From assembly GCA_963773105.1 (NCBI GenBank), contig CAVZAA010000002.1, positions 868,001 through 932,000 on the forward strand: a DNA stretch of 64,000 bases. Reading direction: 5' to 3'. The notes beneath the pieces were generated by a model that saw only the letters and a program-made list of their open reading frames with translations, had not been told where the DNA came from and did no database searches. The DNA is from Trebonia sp963773105 (GTDB lineage Bacteria; Actinomycetota; Actinomycetes; Streptosporangiales; Streptosporangiaceae). Positions 16,168-24,491 of the stretch are shown one piece after another (positions within the stretch are counted from its first letter, which is position 1; each line of letters opens with the position of its first letter). Both the position numbers and the translations under genes were made by a program.

Positions 16168-17096
16168 AATCTAGTAAATGTCTCGATCGACGCGTTCTCT
16201 GATAGCAGTGAGGGCGGCCCGATGATCTTCCTGTCCGGCTTCCCGACGACCTCCTCGTCCTTGCCGTCGTAGTCGTACTGCTCGAGGATGTGCCGGATCG
16301 CCTCCAGCCGGGCGCGCTTCTTGTCGTTGGACTTCACCACCGTCCACGGCGCGTCGGCGGTGTTGGTGTAGAAGAACATCGCCTCCTTCGCCTCGGTGTA
16401 GTCCTCCCACTTGTCCAGTGACTGGATGTCCATCGGCGACAGCTTCCACTGCCGCACGAAGTCGACCTGCCTGATCACGAACCGCGTCCGCTGCTCCGAC
16501 CGCGTCACCGAGAACCAGAATTTCGTCAGGGACAGACCGGAGTGGACCAGCATGCGCTCGAACTCCGGCGCCTCGCGCATGAACTCCAGGTACTCCTCGG
16601 GGGTGCAGAACCCCATCACCCGCTCCACCCCGGCGCGGTTGTACCAGGAGCGGTCGAACAGCAGGATCTCTCCGGCGGACGGCAGGTGCGTGACGTAGCG
16701 CTGGAAGTACCACTGGGTCTTTTCCCGCTCGCTCGGCTTCTCCAGCGCCACGGTGCGCGCGCCGCGCGGGTTGAGGTGCTCCATGAATCGCTTGATGGTG
16801 CCGCCCTTGCCGGCCGCGTCCCGTCCCTCGAACAGGATCACGATCCGCTGGCCGGTGTCCTTGACCCAGTTCTGCAGCTTGATCAGCTCGATCTGGAGCA
16901 GCCGCTTCTCGCGCTCGTAGTAGTCCCGGGTCATCCGCTCGTCGTACGGGTAGTCCTCGCGCCAGGTGTCGACCGGCGTCCCGTCCGGCCACAGCAGTAT
17001 CGGGTCGTCGTCCTCGTTGTCGACCACGGTCAGCCCGGCGAGAATGGCGAGGTCCGCCGGGTCGTTCGACCCCGGCGATGGCAGCGAGTTGATCAC
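16164..17096 (-). CDS. ppk2: Polyphosphate kinase 2 (PPK2 family)
   Basis: 310 residues. Walker A FEGRDAAGKGGTIKR (about 90-103), the PRGARTVALEKPSEREKTQWYFQRYV lid segment, and Walker B LFDRSWYNRAGVERVMGF with Asp148 are all intact; one PPK2 domain, the size expected for class I/III enzymes that phosphorylate nucleoside diphosphates with polyphosphate. The acidic N-terminal 45 residues are less conserved. First gene of a two-gene operon with the PPOX flavoprotein. Confidence 0.93.
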   Translation of the reverse strand: MINSLPSPGSNDPADLAILAGLTVVDNEDDDPILLWPDGTPVDTWREDYPYDERMTRDYYEREKRLLQIELIKLQNWVKDTGQRIVILFEGRDAAGKGGTIKRFMEHLNPRGARTVALEKPSEREKTQWYFQRYVTHLPSAGEILLFDRSWYNRAGVERVMGFCTPEEYLEFMREAPEFERMLVHSGLSLTKFWFSVTRSEQRTRFVIRQVDFVRQWKLSPMDIQSLDKWEDYTEAKEAMFFYTNTADAPWTVVKSNDKKRARLEAIRHILEQYDYDGKDEEVVGKPDRKIIGPPSLLSENASIETFTRL

Positions 17097-17224
17097 GTTC
17101 TAAATACAGCACATCTGCGCCGCCAGGTCACGAGCGGGGGCAGGTTGTTCACCGGCGGGTCAGCGTCGGGTTTACCTGCCTTTCCTGGCGAAAAGGCGCG
17201 TTGCTCACGTGGCCGGCGGGTCGG

Positions 17225-18910
17225 TTATTCGTTGCCGTGGACGACCTGGCCGCTGGCGACCGTCAGTGCGACCGAGGTGTCGCCGATGGCGGTCGGCGGG
17301 ACCGCGTAGATGTCCTGGGTGAGCACGGCGACGTCGGCCAGCTTGCCGAGCTCGAGCGTGCCGGCCACGTCCTCCTCGTGGTTCACGTAGGCGACGCCGC
17401 GGGTGAAGGCGTCCACCGCGGCGCCGATCGGGATCGCCTCGTCCGGCAGCAGCGGCATGGTCGTCTCCACCGACCCCGGCTCGCCGAGCCGGGTCGAGAG
17501 CATCCGGTTGACCGCCACGTGCATCTCCTGCAGCGGGTCGGCGCTCGACACCGGCCAGTCGCTGCCGAACGCCACCCGCGCCCCGAACCGCAGAAACGAG
17601 CCGATCCGGTACTGCCAGGCGGCCCGCTCGTCGCCGACGAACGGGACGGTGAGCTGGTCGTTCTGCTCGTCCCGGCAGGCCCAGAGGGGCTGGAAGGTGG
17701 CAATGACGCCGAGCTGGGCGAACCGCTCCAGGTCCGACGGGCTGACGAACTGCAGGTGGGCGATGTGGTGCCTGCCGCTGCGACGGAGGCCGTCGGGGAT
17801 CTTGGCCAGGGTGTCGAGCGCGGCGGTCGCCGCCCGGTCGCCGATCGCGTGGAAGTGCATCTGAAACCCGAGGTCGGCGAGCAGGCCGGCGGCCTCGGCG
17901 AGCTCCTCGGGCTCGATGAACAGGTTTCCCGACCGGTCCGTGTGGTGCCCGTGGCCGTCCAGGTACGGGGTGCCCATCGCGGCCGTGAACGTCTCGCAGA
18001 CCCCGTCGAGCATCAGCTTCACCGAGGTGGCGCGGAAGTAGCCGCCGCCGTCGGCCGCCTCCCTGCGCGCCTGCAGGGTGTCGAGCTGGTGACGGCCGCG
18101 GAGCCTGTCCCACCACAGCGCCCCCGTCACCCGGCAGGTCAGCAGCCGGTCGGCCGCGGCCCGCCGGTAGGTGTCGAACGCGTCGGGCATGCCCAGCTCG
18201 CCCGCGTCGCCGACGCAGGCGTCCTGGATGGCGGTGATGCCGAGCGAGTGCAGGTGGGCCTGGGCGGCGAGCAGCGCGGCGGTCAGCTCGGCCTGGCCCG
18301 GCGGCGGGACGTAGTCGGCGACCAGGCGCATCGCGCCGTCGTGGAGCGCGCCGGCCGGGGCGCCCGCCTGGTCGCGCTCGATCCTGCCGTCGGCCGGGTC
18401 GGAGGTGCGGGCGGTGACCCCGGCCGCGTCCAGCGCCGCGGTGTTCACCCAGGCGGTGTGGTGGTCGCGATTGGGCAGGAAGGCCGGCCGCCCGCCCGTC
18501 ACCAGGTCCAGGTCGGCGGCGGTCGGCGTCCCGCCCGGGAAGGCCGACATGGACCAGCCGCCGCCGAGGACCCAGCCGCCGTCCGGGAGGGTCGCGGCGT
18601 AGGCGGCGATCTTGTCCAGGTACTCCCGCCTGGTGCGCAGGCCGACCAGGTTGCATCGCAGCGACTCCAGCCCGCCCTGGACCGGGTGCACGTGCGCGTC
18701 GCCGAAGGCGGGGATCGCGAGCCGGCCGCGCAGGTTCACCACCCGGGTGAACGGGCGGACGAAGCCGCGGATCTCCTCGTCGCTGCCGAGCCCCACGACC
18801 ACCCCGCCGCTGATCGCGGCCGCCTGCACGAACCCGGACGGATGGGCGGGGGTCCGGATCTTCCCGCTGACGAGGACGAGCTCCGCGCCCTGGTTTCCCC
18901 ATGTGGTCAT
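17225..18910 (-). CDS. YtcJ-like amidohydrolase
   Basis: 561 residues from ATG 18910; the frame is open further upstream but that part is antisense to rnhA. Metal ligands of the amidohydrolase superfamily: DAHVHP (HxH) at about residue 70, the Lys of SVKLMLDG, HFHAIGDRA, HIAHLQFVSP and FGSDWPVSS (terminal Asp). The C-terminal strand returns to complete the small beta-sandwich (GKLADVAVLTQDI). Members hydrolyse amides or ureas; substrate undefined. Divergent from rnhA. Confidence 0.9.
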   Translation of the reverse strand: MTTWGNQGAELVLVSGKIRTPAHPSGFVQAAAISGGVVVGLGSDEEIRGFVRPFTRVVNLRGRLAIPAFGDAHVHPVQGGLESLRCNLVGLRTRREYLDKIAAYAATLPDGGWVLGGGWSMSAFPGGTPTAADLDLVTGGRPAFLPNRDHHTAWVNTAALDAAGVTARTSDPADGRIERDQAGAPAGALHDGAMRLVADYVPPPGQAELTAALLAAQAHLHSLGITAIQDACVGDAGELGMPDAFDTYRRAAADRLLTCRVTGALWWDRLRGRHQLDTLQARREAADGGGYFRATSVKLMLDGVCETFTAAMGTPYLDGHGHHTDRSGNLFIEPEELAEAAGLLADLGFQMHFHAIGDRAATAALDTLAKIPDGLRRSGRHHIAHLQFVSPSDLERFAQLGVIATFQPLWACRDEQNDQLTVPFVGDERAAWQYRIGSFLRFGARVAFGSDWPVSSADPLQEMHVAVNRMLSTRLGEPGSVETTMPLLPDEAIPIGAAVDAFTRGVAYVNHEEDVAGTLELGKLADVAVLTQDIYAVPPTAIGDTSVALTVASGQVVHGNE

Positions 18911-18979
18911 AAGTCGGGATGGTATCGGGATGAGGGCCGGGCGGTCCCCGGAGTCGCCGGAGGCAATAGCCTTTGCGGC

Positions 18980-19426
18980 ATGGACGAGGCCGTGATCTAC
19001 ACCGACGGGGCATGCAGCGGCAACCCTGGTCCTGGTGGCTGGGGAGCGGTGCTGCGCTACGGCACCGTCGTGAAAGAGCTGCACGGGGGCGACCGGGCGA
19101 CCACGAACAACCGGATGGAGCTGCTCGCCGCCATCTCCGCGCTGGAGGCGCTCAGCCGGCCGGTGACGGTGCAGCTCTACACCGACAGCAAGTACGTGCT
19201 CGACGGGATCACCAAGTGGCTGCCCGGCTGGCAGCGCAACGGCTGGAAGACCGCGTCCAAGCAGCCGGTCAAGAACGTCGACCTGTGGCAGCGCCTGGTC
19301 GCGGCGATGGCGCCGCACCAGGTCAACTGGCACTGGGTCAAGGGCCACAACGGCGACCCGGGCAACGAGCGCGCCGACGAGCTCGCCCGCGAGGGCATCG
19401 CCGATGTCCTGGCCGCTCCCCGCTAG
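18980..19426 (+). CDS. rnhA: Ribonuclease HI
   Basis: 148 residues from ATG 18980. Catalytic carboxylates are in YTDGACSGNPGPGGWGA, NNRMELLAAISAL, LYTDSKYVLDGI and GNERADELA, i.e. the D-E-D-D set, with the handle helix (WQRNGWKTASKQPVKN) as in E. coli RNase HI. Removes RNA from RNA-DNA hybrids. Followed by a strong bidirectional hairpin. Confidence 0.96.
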   Translation: MDEAVIYTDGACSGNPGPGGWGAVLRYGTVVKELHGGDRATTNNRMELLAAISALEALSRPVTVQLYTDSKYVLDGITKWLPGWQRNGWKTASKQPVKNVDLWQRLVAAMAPHQVNWHWVKGHNGDPGNERADELAREGIADVLAAPR

Positions 19427-19482
19427 CGCAAACGCTGACCACTCGTAGAGTCGCGGACGGGAATCTGGACCGGACTGAGAAA

Positions 19483-19525
19483 GCCGATCAGGCCGCGCCC
19501 GGGGGAGGTGCGCGGCCTGATCGGC
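19483..19525. terminator. Strong bidirectional terminator between rnhA and LysM gene
   Basis: Perfect 16-base arms (GCCGATCAGGCCGCGC, 19483-19498, with its complement at 19510-19525) around an 11-base loop. It lies between two convergent genes and is flanked by AAA on one side and TCTAT on the other. Confidence 0.85.
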
Positions 19526-19545
19526 TCTATGGAGCGGGTCTGTGG

Positions 19546-20520
19546 TCAGCAGCGGCCCTCGTAGGCGCCGGTCCGGTAGGTGGTCCATGCGTTCCAGTTG
19601 CTGCCGTCGTCCGAGAGGATGATCGCGGACCGGGCGTTGCCGTAGGCGTTGTAGGTGGCGAGCGATCCGTTGGACGCGTTGATCTGCCAGTAGCCGTAGT
19701 CGTCGGTCGGGCTCAGCGCGTACTGGTTGCCGCCGGATTCGGCCATCGCGATCTCGGCCGCCATGAACGAGTCGGCCCGGTTGCCGCCAGCCGAGTCCCA
19801 GAGCTGCTCGAGGCCGGAGCAGCCGAGCGTGCCGCTCAGCCCGCCGGACGAGCCGCTGCCCTTTGGGGCCGACTGGACGACCACGGTGCCACCGCCGCTG
19901 TGGCTGTGGCTGTGCTTGTGGCTGCTTGAGTGGGAGCTGCTCGAGCTCGTGCTGGCCGTGACCGTCGCGGTGACCGTCGGCGCGGCGTGCCTCGGCGCGT
20001 AGTCGGCGAGCTTGTAGCCAGCGGGCACGTGGGCCGGGATGTCGAGGCTCTCGCCCTCGAAGATCAGGTTCGGGTTGGCGACCGTCTTGGCGTTCTCGTG
20101 GTAGATGTAGCCCCAGTCGGCGGCCTTGCCGTAGAAGCGCTCGGCGATCTTCGACAGCGTGTCGCCGCTGCGGACCTTGTAGTGGCTGGACTTGACCCTG
20201 GCCGCGTGCCTGGCCTTGGCGGTGGTCGCGACGGTGAAGGCGCGGGTGGAGACCGAGTCGAGCGTCGCCGTGGCCGGCTGCGCTCCCGTGCGCGCGGCCT
20301 GGGCGGCCTGGGATTCGTGCGTCTGCGTCGTTACCGTGGCGGGCGTCTCCTGCGCGGCGAACGCGTTGGTCGCCGGGACCGCGACCAGCGCGCCGGCGAT
20401 GGCAACGGCCGGGGCTGCCTTGCCGGCCTGCACCGCTACCCGCTCCACCTGGGAGGGGGTCGAGTGCCTGCCCCGGCGCCTGATCTTCACGCGGCGGCGG
20501 TCGTTGTGCCCAGCGGTCAT
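19546..20520 (-). CDS. Secreted LysM/lytic-transglycosylase-like (Rpf-type) cell-wall protein
   Basis: 324 residues. A basic N-terminus, one hydrophobic segment (APAVAIAGALVAVPATNAFA) with a likely cleavage at AFA-AQ, then a LysM domain (YKVRSGDTLSKIAERFYGKAADWGYIYHENAKTV...PNLIFEGESLDIP, about 113-160), a Ser/His-rich linker (SSSSHSSSHKHSHSHS) and an SLT-like domain with the catalytic-type Glu in AAEIAMAESGGNQYALSP and DDYGYWQIN. It would bind and cut peptidoglycan outside the cell, as resuscitation-promoting factors do. The 295-base leader has a GGACAA-N11-TTGTCC repeat. Confidence 0.88.
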   Translation of the reverse strand: MTAGHNDRRRVKIRRRGRHSTPSQVERVAVQAGKAAPAVAIAGALVAVPATNAFAAQETPATVTTQTHESQAAQAARTGAQPATATLDSVSTRAFTVATTAKARHAARVKSSHYKVRSGDTLSKIAERFYGKAADWGYIYHENAKTVANPNLIFEGESLDIPAHVPAGYKLADYAPRHAAPTVTATVTASTSSSSSHSSSHKHSHSHSGGGTVVVQSAPKGSGSSGGLSGTLGCSGLEQLWDSAGGNRADSFMAAEIAMAESGGNQYALSPTDDYGYWQINASNGSLATYNAYGNARSAIILSDDGSNWNAWTTYRTGAYEGRC

Positions 20521-20815
20521 GCGCTCCCCATGTTTCGATGCCTCGCCCGGCTACGCGGCTGCTAGAGCCTCTCGGCGGGCCTGCACACTCTTACCGGGCA
20601 AACCGCCCGCTATGTTGCGGTATCGGACAACTTGTAGGACTTTGTCCCGCCGAACCGTTCCGATGGAACTATGGCAGGCGGCGACCCCCGGTCGCAGGCA
20701 TTTCGAGTCTTTTTCTTGATCGTGTCGTGACCGAATTCGGACAGATGGGTCGTATAGCGGACAGAGTTTGCCCGACTGGTGACGGGGAGCGGCCCCAGTT
20801 GGGATACTGGCTGAC
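20521..20815. other. Shared leader/promoter region, no gene
   Basis: About 295 bases between the LysM gene and a divergent MaoC gene. It holds an exact inverted repeat GGACAA-N11-TTGTCC (20625-20647), a possible operator, and a GGGGAGC ribosome site before the LysM start. I looked for a c-di-AMP (ydaO) riboswitch, common ahead of such genes, and did not find its conserved GAACCCG/CAGCTAACCC blocks. Confidence 0.4.
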
Positions 20816-21292
20816 GTGACCGATCATCCTGACGAGCGCGTGATCCGCTACTTCGAGGACTACGTCCCCGGCCTGGTGGTGGACTGCGGCGCCTTCTCCC
20901 TCGACGAGGGGGAGATCATCGCCTTCGCCAAGGAGTACGACCCGCAGCCCTTCCACGTCGACCCGGTGGCGGCCGCCGACGGGCCGTACGGCGGCCTGAT
21001 CGCGAGCGGCTGGCAGACCACCGCCAAGATGATGCGGCTGCTGGTGGAGCACTTCGTCAGCCCCGAGTCCGGCCTCGGGGCGGCGGGGGTCGATGAGATT
21101 CGCTGGCCCCGGCCGGTGCGCCCGGGCGACACGCTGCATGCCCGCGCCACCGTGCTGGAAGCGCGCCGGTCGAACAGCAAGCCCGACCGCGGCATCGTGC
21201 GCTCGCTGGCCGAGCTGATCAACCAGGACGGCGACCTGGCCATGAAGGTAACCGCGATCAACTTCGTCCTGCTCAGAGACCCCGAGGCCTAG
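20816..21292 (+). CDS. MaoC-like dehydratase/hydratase
   Basis: 158 residues from GTG 20816. Single hot-dog fold with the R-hydratase signature EYDPQPFHVDPVAA (Asp/His catalytic pair) and ASGWQTTAKMMRLLVE, RWPRPVRPGDTLHARATVL. It hydrates enoyl-CoA-type substrates; no beta-oxidation gene is adjacent. Its last 4 bases overlap the convergent amidotransferase gene. Confidence 0.9.
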   Translation: MTDHPDERVIRYFEDYVPGLVVDCGAFSLDEGEIIAFAKEYDPQPFHVDPVAAADGPYGGLIASGWQTTAKMMRLLVEHFVSPESGLGAAGVDEIRWPRPVRPGDTLHARATVLEARRSNSKPDRGIVRSLAELINQDGDLAMKVTAINFVLLRDPEA

Positions 21293-22023
21293 CCAACGGT
21301 AGTCGTCGCGGCGGCCTTCGCGGCGGCGTGCTCGGTCGCCGCGACGGCCAGGGCGACGATGACCGGGTGCGGCTGGGTGCCGTCGCCGTGGAGTTCGGGC
21401 TGGAAGAGCGTTCCGACGAAGAACGGGTGGCCGGGCAGTTCCGCGATCCTGACCTGCCCGCCGTCGTCGAAGCCGCTGAACCACAGGCCGCCTTGGGACA
21501 GCGGCTCCAGGTAGGCCGGGTCCAGGCCGTAGTCGCAGTGGTAGCGCTCGGTCCGGCGGCCGGGGCCTGACAGCTTCGCTGCGAGCGTGCCCGGCACGAT
21601 CATGACCGCCTCCTCATGGCCCTTCAGCGAGCACTCGAGCTGCACGATCAGGTGCTGGTCGGCCTCGGGGGTGACCTCCGCGTTCTCGACGCCGGACAGT
21701 CGGCAGACATTGCGCGCGAATTCCAGCAGGGCGTACTGGAAGCCGCCGCACGTGCCCAGGAACGGAATCTGCCGCTCGCGGGCGGTGCGCACGGCGGCGA
21801 TGGCCCCGTCGGCGCTTTCATAGGGGCTGCCGGGGACCAGCCAGATAGCGTCGAACCGGCCGAGGTCGCACTGGGCGACGTCCGGCGTTGCGATCCAGTA
21901 GGCGTCCAGCGCGATGCCGTCGCGCCGGAGCAGCGCGTCGATGAGCGTGGGGATGCGGGCGTGCGCCCGGACGTTCGCCGAGCGGTCGCCGACGAGGGCG
22001 ATCCTGGCCATGGGGTGCGTCAT
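21289..22023 (-). CDS. Class I glutamine amidotransferase-like protein (CTP synthase C-terminal-related)
   Basis: 244 residues from ATG 22023; MARIALVGD at ATG 22011 is an equally good start. Contains WLVPGSPYES, the nucleophile elbow LGTCGGFQYALLEFARNV (Cys encoded TGC; some relatives use selenocysteine here), and HPFFVGTLFQPEL with a His-x-Glu-like end of the triad. It is a stand-alone amidotransferase-like domain without the synthetase half, so its acceptor is unknown. Divergent from a LysR gene with a T-N11-A box in between. Confidence 0.85.
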   Translation of the reverse strand: MTHPMARIALVGDRSANVRAHARIPTLIDALLRRDGIALDAYWIATPDVAQCDLGRFDAIWLVPGSPYESADGAIAAVRTARERQIPFLGTCGGFQYALLEFARNVCRLSGVENAEVTPEADQHLIVQLECSLKGHEEAVMIVPGTLAAKLSGPGRRTERYHCDYGLDPAYLEPLSQGGLWFSGFDDGGQVRIAELPGHPFFVGTLFQPELHGDGTQPHPVIVALAVAATEHAAAKAAATTTVG

Positions 22024-22082
22024 ACGCCCATGATGACCTCGGCCCGTGGTTAAGCGCCAACGATGGTTTCTTGTACTGTCGA

Positions 22083-22095
22083 TAAGCGATGCTTA
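22083..22095. promoter_or_regulatory. LysR-type T-N11-A operator
   Basis: TAAGCGATGCTTA is a perfect T-N11-A palindrome (extended arms ATAAGC/GCTTAT), 5 bases before the GTG start of the LysR gene and 60-72 bases upstream of the divergent amidotransferase gene. That is the standard place for autorepression and activation of a divergent target. Confidence 0.65.
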
Positions 22096-22099
22096 TGCG

Positions 22100-22984
22100 G
22101 TGGAAGCCCAACTGCTCCGGACGTTCGTCGCCGTGGTCAGGCTCGGCTCGTTCTCGGCCGCCGCGGTCGAGCTCGGCTACACCCAGGCGGCCATCTCCCA
22201 GCAGATAGCCGCGCTGGAAGGCGACCTCAAGGTCCCGCTGCTCAACCGCCGCCCGGTGTCGCCCACCGAGGCCGGCGCGCGCCTGCTCGAGCACGCCGAG
22301 CCGCTGCTGCTCCGCTTGGACGCGGCGCGGGCCGACGTCAGGCGGATGACCCAGGCGCCGGCAGGCACCCTCGTGGTGGGCGCAACCCCGCTGGCCGGGG
22401 GCTCACCCGCGCTGGCGCTGGCGCTGTCCGCGCTCCGTCGGCGGCTGCCGAGGCTTGACGTCGCCCTCCAGGTGAGAACGCGGGAGCACGTGCTCACCGC
22501 CGTCGCGCGCGGCGAGCTTGACGTCGGCCTGACCGATGGCCTGACCGCCCCAGGCGACCCGCTGCCGGAGTTCTCGTCGCTGACCGCCGTGCGGATCAGC
22601 CAGGCCGCCGTCGCGATCGTGCTTCCGACTGACCACCCGCTGGCCGGGCGAGCCGGCCTTCGCCTGTCGGACCTGGCCGACGCGCGCTGGATACAGGCGC
22701 CCGACGTGGCCGCGCCACTGACGGAGATCCGCCGGCTGGCGGGCGTCGACGGATTCCGACCCGCCTTCCGCTACGACGGGTCGGACGCGATGTCACTCAT
22801 TCAGCTCGCGGCGGCCGGGCACGGCCTCACCCTGCTACCGGCGACGGCCCTGCCCGGCCACGGAATCACCGCCGTCCGGGTCGCCAGCCCCCGCGTGGTG
22901 CACCGGGTGGAGCTGGTGCACGGCACCCTCCGCGAGGGCTCACCCGCCGCGGCGCTGGCGGCCTTGCTCGCCCCCCGCGGTTAG
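22100..22984 (+). CDS. LysR-family transcriptional regulator
   Basis: 294 residues from GTG 22100 (VEAQLLRTFVAVVRLGSFSAAAVELGYTQAAISQQIAALEGDL): a complete winged helix-turn-helix with the TQ(A/S)AISQQI recognition helix, followed by a linker helix and a two-lobed effector domain. Start chosen because residues encoded upstream are not LysR-like. Likely controls itself and the divergent amidotransferase. Ends 4 bases into the convergent SPFH gene. Confidence 0.9.
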   Translation: MEAQLLRTFVAVVRLGSFSAAAVELGYTQAAISQQIAALEGDLKVPLLNRRPVSPTEAGARLLEHAEPLLLRLDAARADVRRMTQAPAGTLVVGATPLAGGSPALALALSALRRRLPRLDVALQVRTREHVLTAVARGELDVGLTDGLTAPGDPLPEFSSLTAVRISQAAVAIVLPTDHPLAGRAGLRLSDLADARWIQAPDVAAPLTEIRRLAGVDGFRPAFRYDGSDAMSLIQLAAAGHGLTLLPATALPGHGITAVRVASPRVVHRVELVHGTLREGSPAAALAALLAPRG

Positions 22985-24132
22985 GCGTTGGGGGCCTTGC
23001 CGTTGCCGTTGCCGATGGCGTTCTGGCCGCTGGGGGCGTTGTTATCGACCGGCGGGACGCCGACGCCCCGGCGGACCGACTCGAGGATCGTCAGGCCCTG
23101 GCTGACCAGGCCGGCGGCGATCTCGCCGAGGCCGTCGGACCCGTTGAGCACGGTGACGTTGGCGCCCTGCAGCCCGACGGCCGCCTCCTTGACGATCTGC
23201 GGCAGCTGCGCGATCAGCAACTGGTCCAGAGCGACCCGGTTGTTGGACGCGGCCGCCTCAGCGGCGATGCGGGTCCGCTCGGCGTCGGCGACGGCGAGGA
23301 TCTTCACCTTCTCGGCCTCCGCCTGGGCGGGCTTGATGACCTCGGAGACGAGCTGCTGTTGACGCAGCTCGGCCTGGTGCTGTGCGAGTTCGGTCTGCGC
23401 GGCGATGACCGCGCGCTGCGCTCCGGCCTGCGCGAGCGGGCCGGCCTGGGCCGCCTCGGCCTGGGCCTTGTCGATCTCGGCCTTGTACTGCGCCTGGACG
23501 ACGGCGGTCTGCCGGGCGAACTCGGCCTGCTTGCGGGCCGACGCCTGCACCGCCTCGGCCGACGCCTGGTCCGCGGCCGCCTGGGCGATCTTGGCCTGCC
23601 GCTGGATGGCGGCGTTGTTCGGCGCGGCCATCGCCGCGATGTAGCCCGCGCCCATGTCGTCGATCGACTGGATCTGCAGCGAGTCGACGGTCAGCCCGAT
23701 CGAGACCATCTCCGCCTTGGAGCCGTCGAGCACCTCGGTGGCGAGCTTCTGCCGCTCGGTGACGATCTCCTCAACGGTCATCGAGCCGATGATCGAGCGC
23801 AGGTGGCCGGCGAAGATACGGCCGGTCAGCACCGACATCTGGTCCTGGTCGGAGAGGAACCGCTGGCCCGCGTTGACGATGGACTCGGTGTCGTTGCCGA
23901 CCTTGAACGCGATGACGGCGCGGACGTTCAGCGAGATGCCCTGGTGGGTGACGCAGGTCTCGGCGACCTCGGCCTCCCGCATGGCGAGCGTCAGGTAACG
24001 GACCTTGCGGAAGAACGGGGTGACGAAGGCGCCGTGCCCGGTGACGACCCGGAACGGCGCGTCCTTCATGCCACGCGTACCGCCGGAGATGAGCATCGCC
24101 TCATCGGGGGCGGGAACTCGATAACCGAACAT
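22981..24132 (-). CDS. Flotillin-like SPFH-domain protein
   Basis: 383 residues from ATG 24132 with AGGAGAG upstream. SPFH (band 7) domain at about 5-175 (MLISGGTRGMKDAPFRVVTGHGAFVTP..., EIVTERQKLATEVLDGSKAEMVSIGLTVDSLQIQSIDD), then an Ala/Gln/Glu-rich coiled coil (about 195-300) typical of flotillins. No N-terminal membrane anchor is seen, so membrane association would rely on the SPFH surface or on NfeD. Directly follows the NfeD-like gene by 4 bases, the usual membrane-microdomain pair. Confidence 0.9.
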   Translation of the reverse strand: MFGYRVPAPDEAMLISGGTRGMKDAPFRVVTGHGAFVTPFFRKVRYLTLAMREAEVAETCVTHQGISLNVRAVIAFKVGNDTESIVNAGQRFLSDQDQMSVLTGRIFAGHLRSIIGSMTVEEIVTERQKLATEVLDGSKAEMVSIGLTVDSLQIQSIDDMGAGYIAAMAAPNNAAIQRQAKIAQAAADQASAEAVQASARKQAEFARQTAVVQAQYKAEIDKAQAEAAQAGPLAQAGAQRAVIAAQTELAQHQAELRQQQLVSEVIKPAQAEAEKVKILAVADAERTRIAAEAAASNNRVALDQLLIAQLPQIVKEAAVGLQGANVTVLNGSDGLGEIAAGLVSQGLTILESVRRGVGVPPVDNNAPSGQNAIGNGNGKAPNA

Positions 24133-24136
24133 CGTT

Positions 24137-24406
24137 TCACTCTCCTGAGCGAGGAACTTCGGTAGAACCTGGGATGGTGGGGGCCTCGCCGAGTGGGTCG
24201 GTCCATTCCATAACATCGACCGTACGCCTGCCCCGGTAATCGGTGATGAGGACGGTCGTGCCTATCGGCAGGGGGGTGGGCGACCAGGCGGTGAAGCTCT
24301 CTGAGCCACCGCGGATCCTGATCCGGACCTCGCCCGGGCCGGCCTGGCCGCGGGTGGCGAGAATGATCACGCCTACCGTGCCAATCGCGGATTCGTCGCG
24401 AGCCAC
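24137..24406 (-). CDS. NfeD-like soluble OB-fold protein
   Basis: 89 residues. A short five-strand pattern (IGTVGVIILATRGQAGPGEVRIRIRGGSESFTAWSPTPLPIGTTVLITDYRGRRTVDVMEW) matches the C-terminal OB domain of NfeD; there is no membrane domain. In NfeD/flotillin operons this domain contacts the SPFH partner. Upstream 85 bases are shared with the divergent MFS gene. Confidence 0.75.
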   Translation of the reverse strand: MARDESAIGTVGVIILATRGQAGPGEVRIRIRGGSESFTAWSPTPLPIGTTVLITDYRGRRTVDVMEWTDPLGEAPTIPGSTEVPRSGE

Positions 24407-24491
24407 AACAATGCCGCTCCTGTAGTTAGAACACCGGAAACACAGCCTAGTCTCGGCTGGCGAAAAAACTACCGTTCGTTAGGCTAAGAAA

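Noticed and set aside
17201..18979. Upstream extension of the rnhA frame
   Set aside because: Antisense to the amidohydrolase; RNase HI begins cleanly at ATG 18980.
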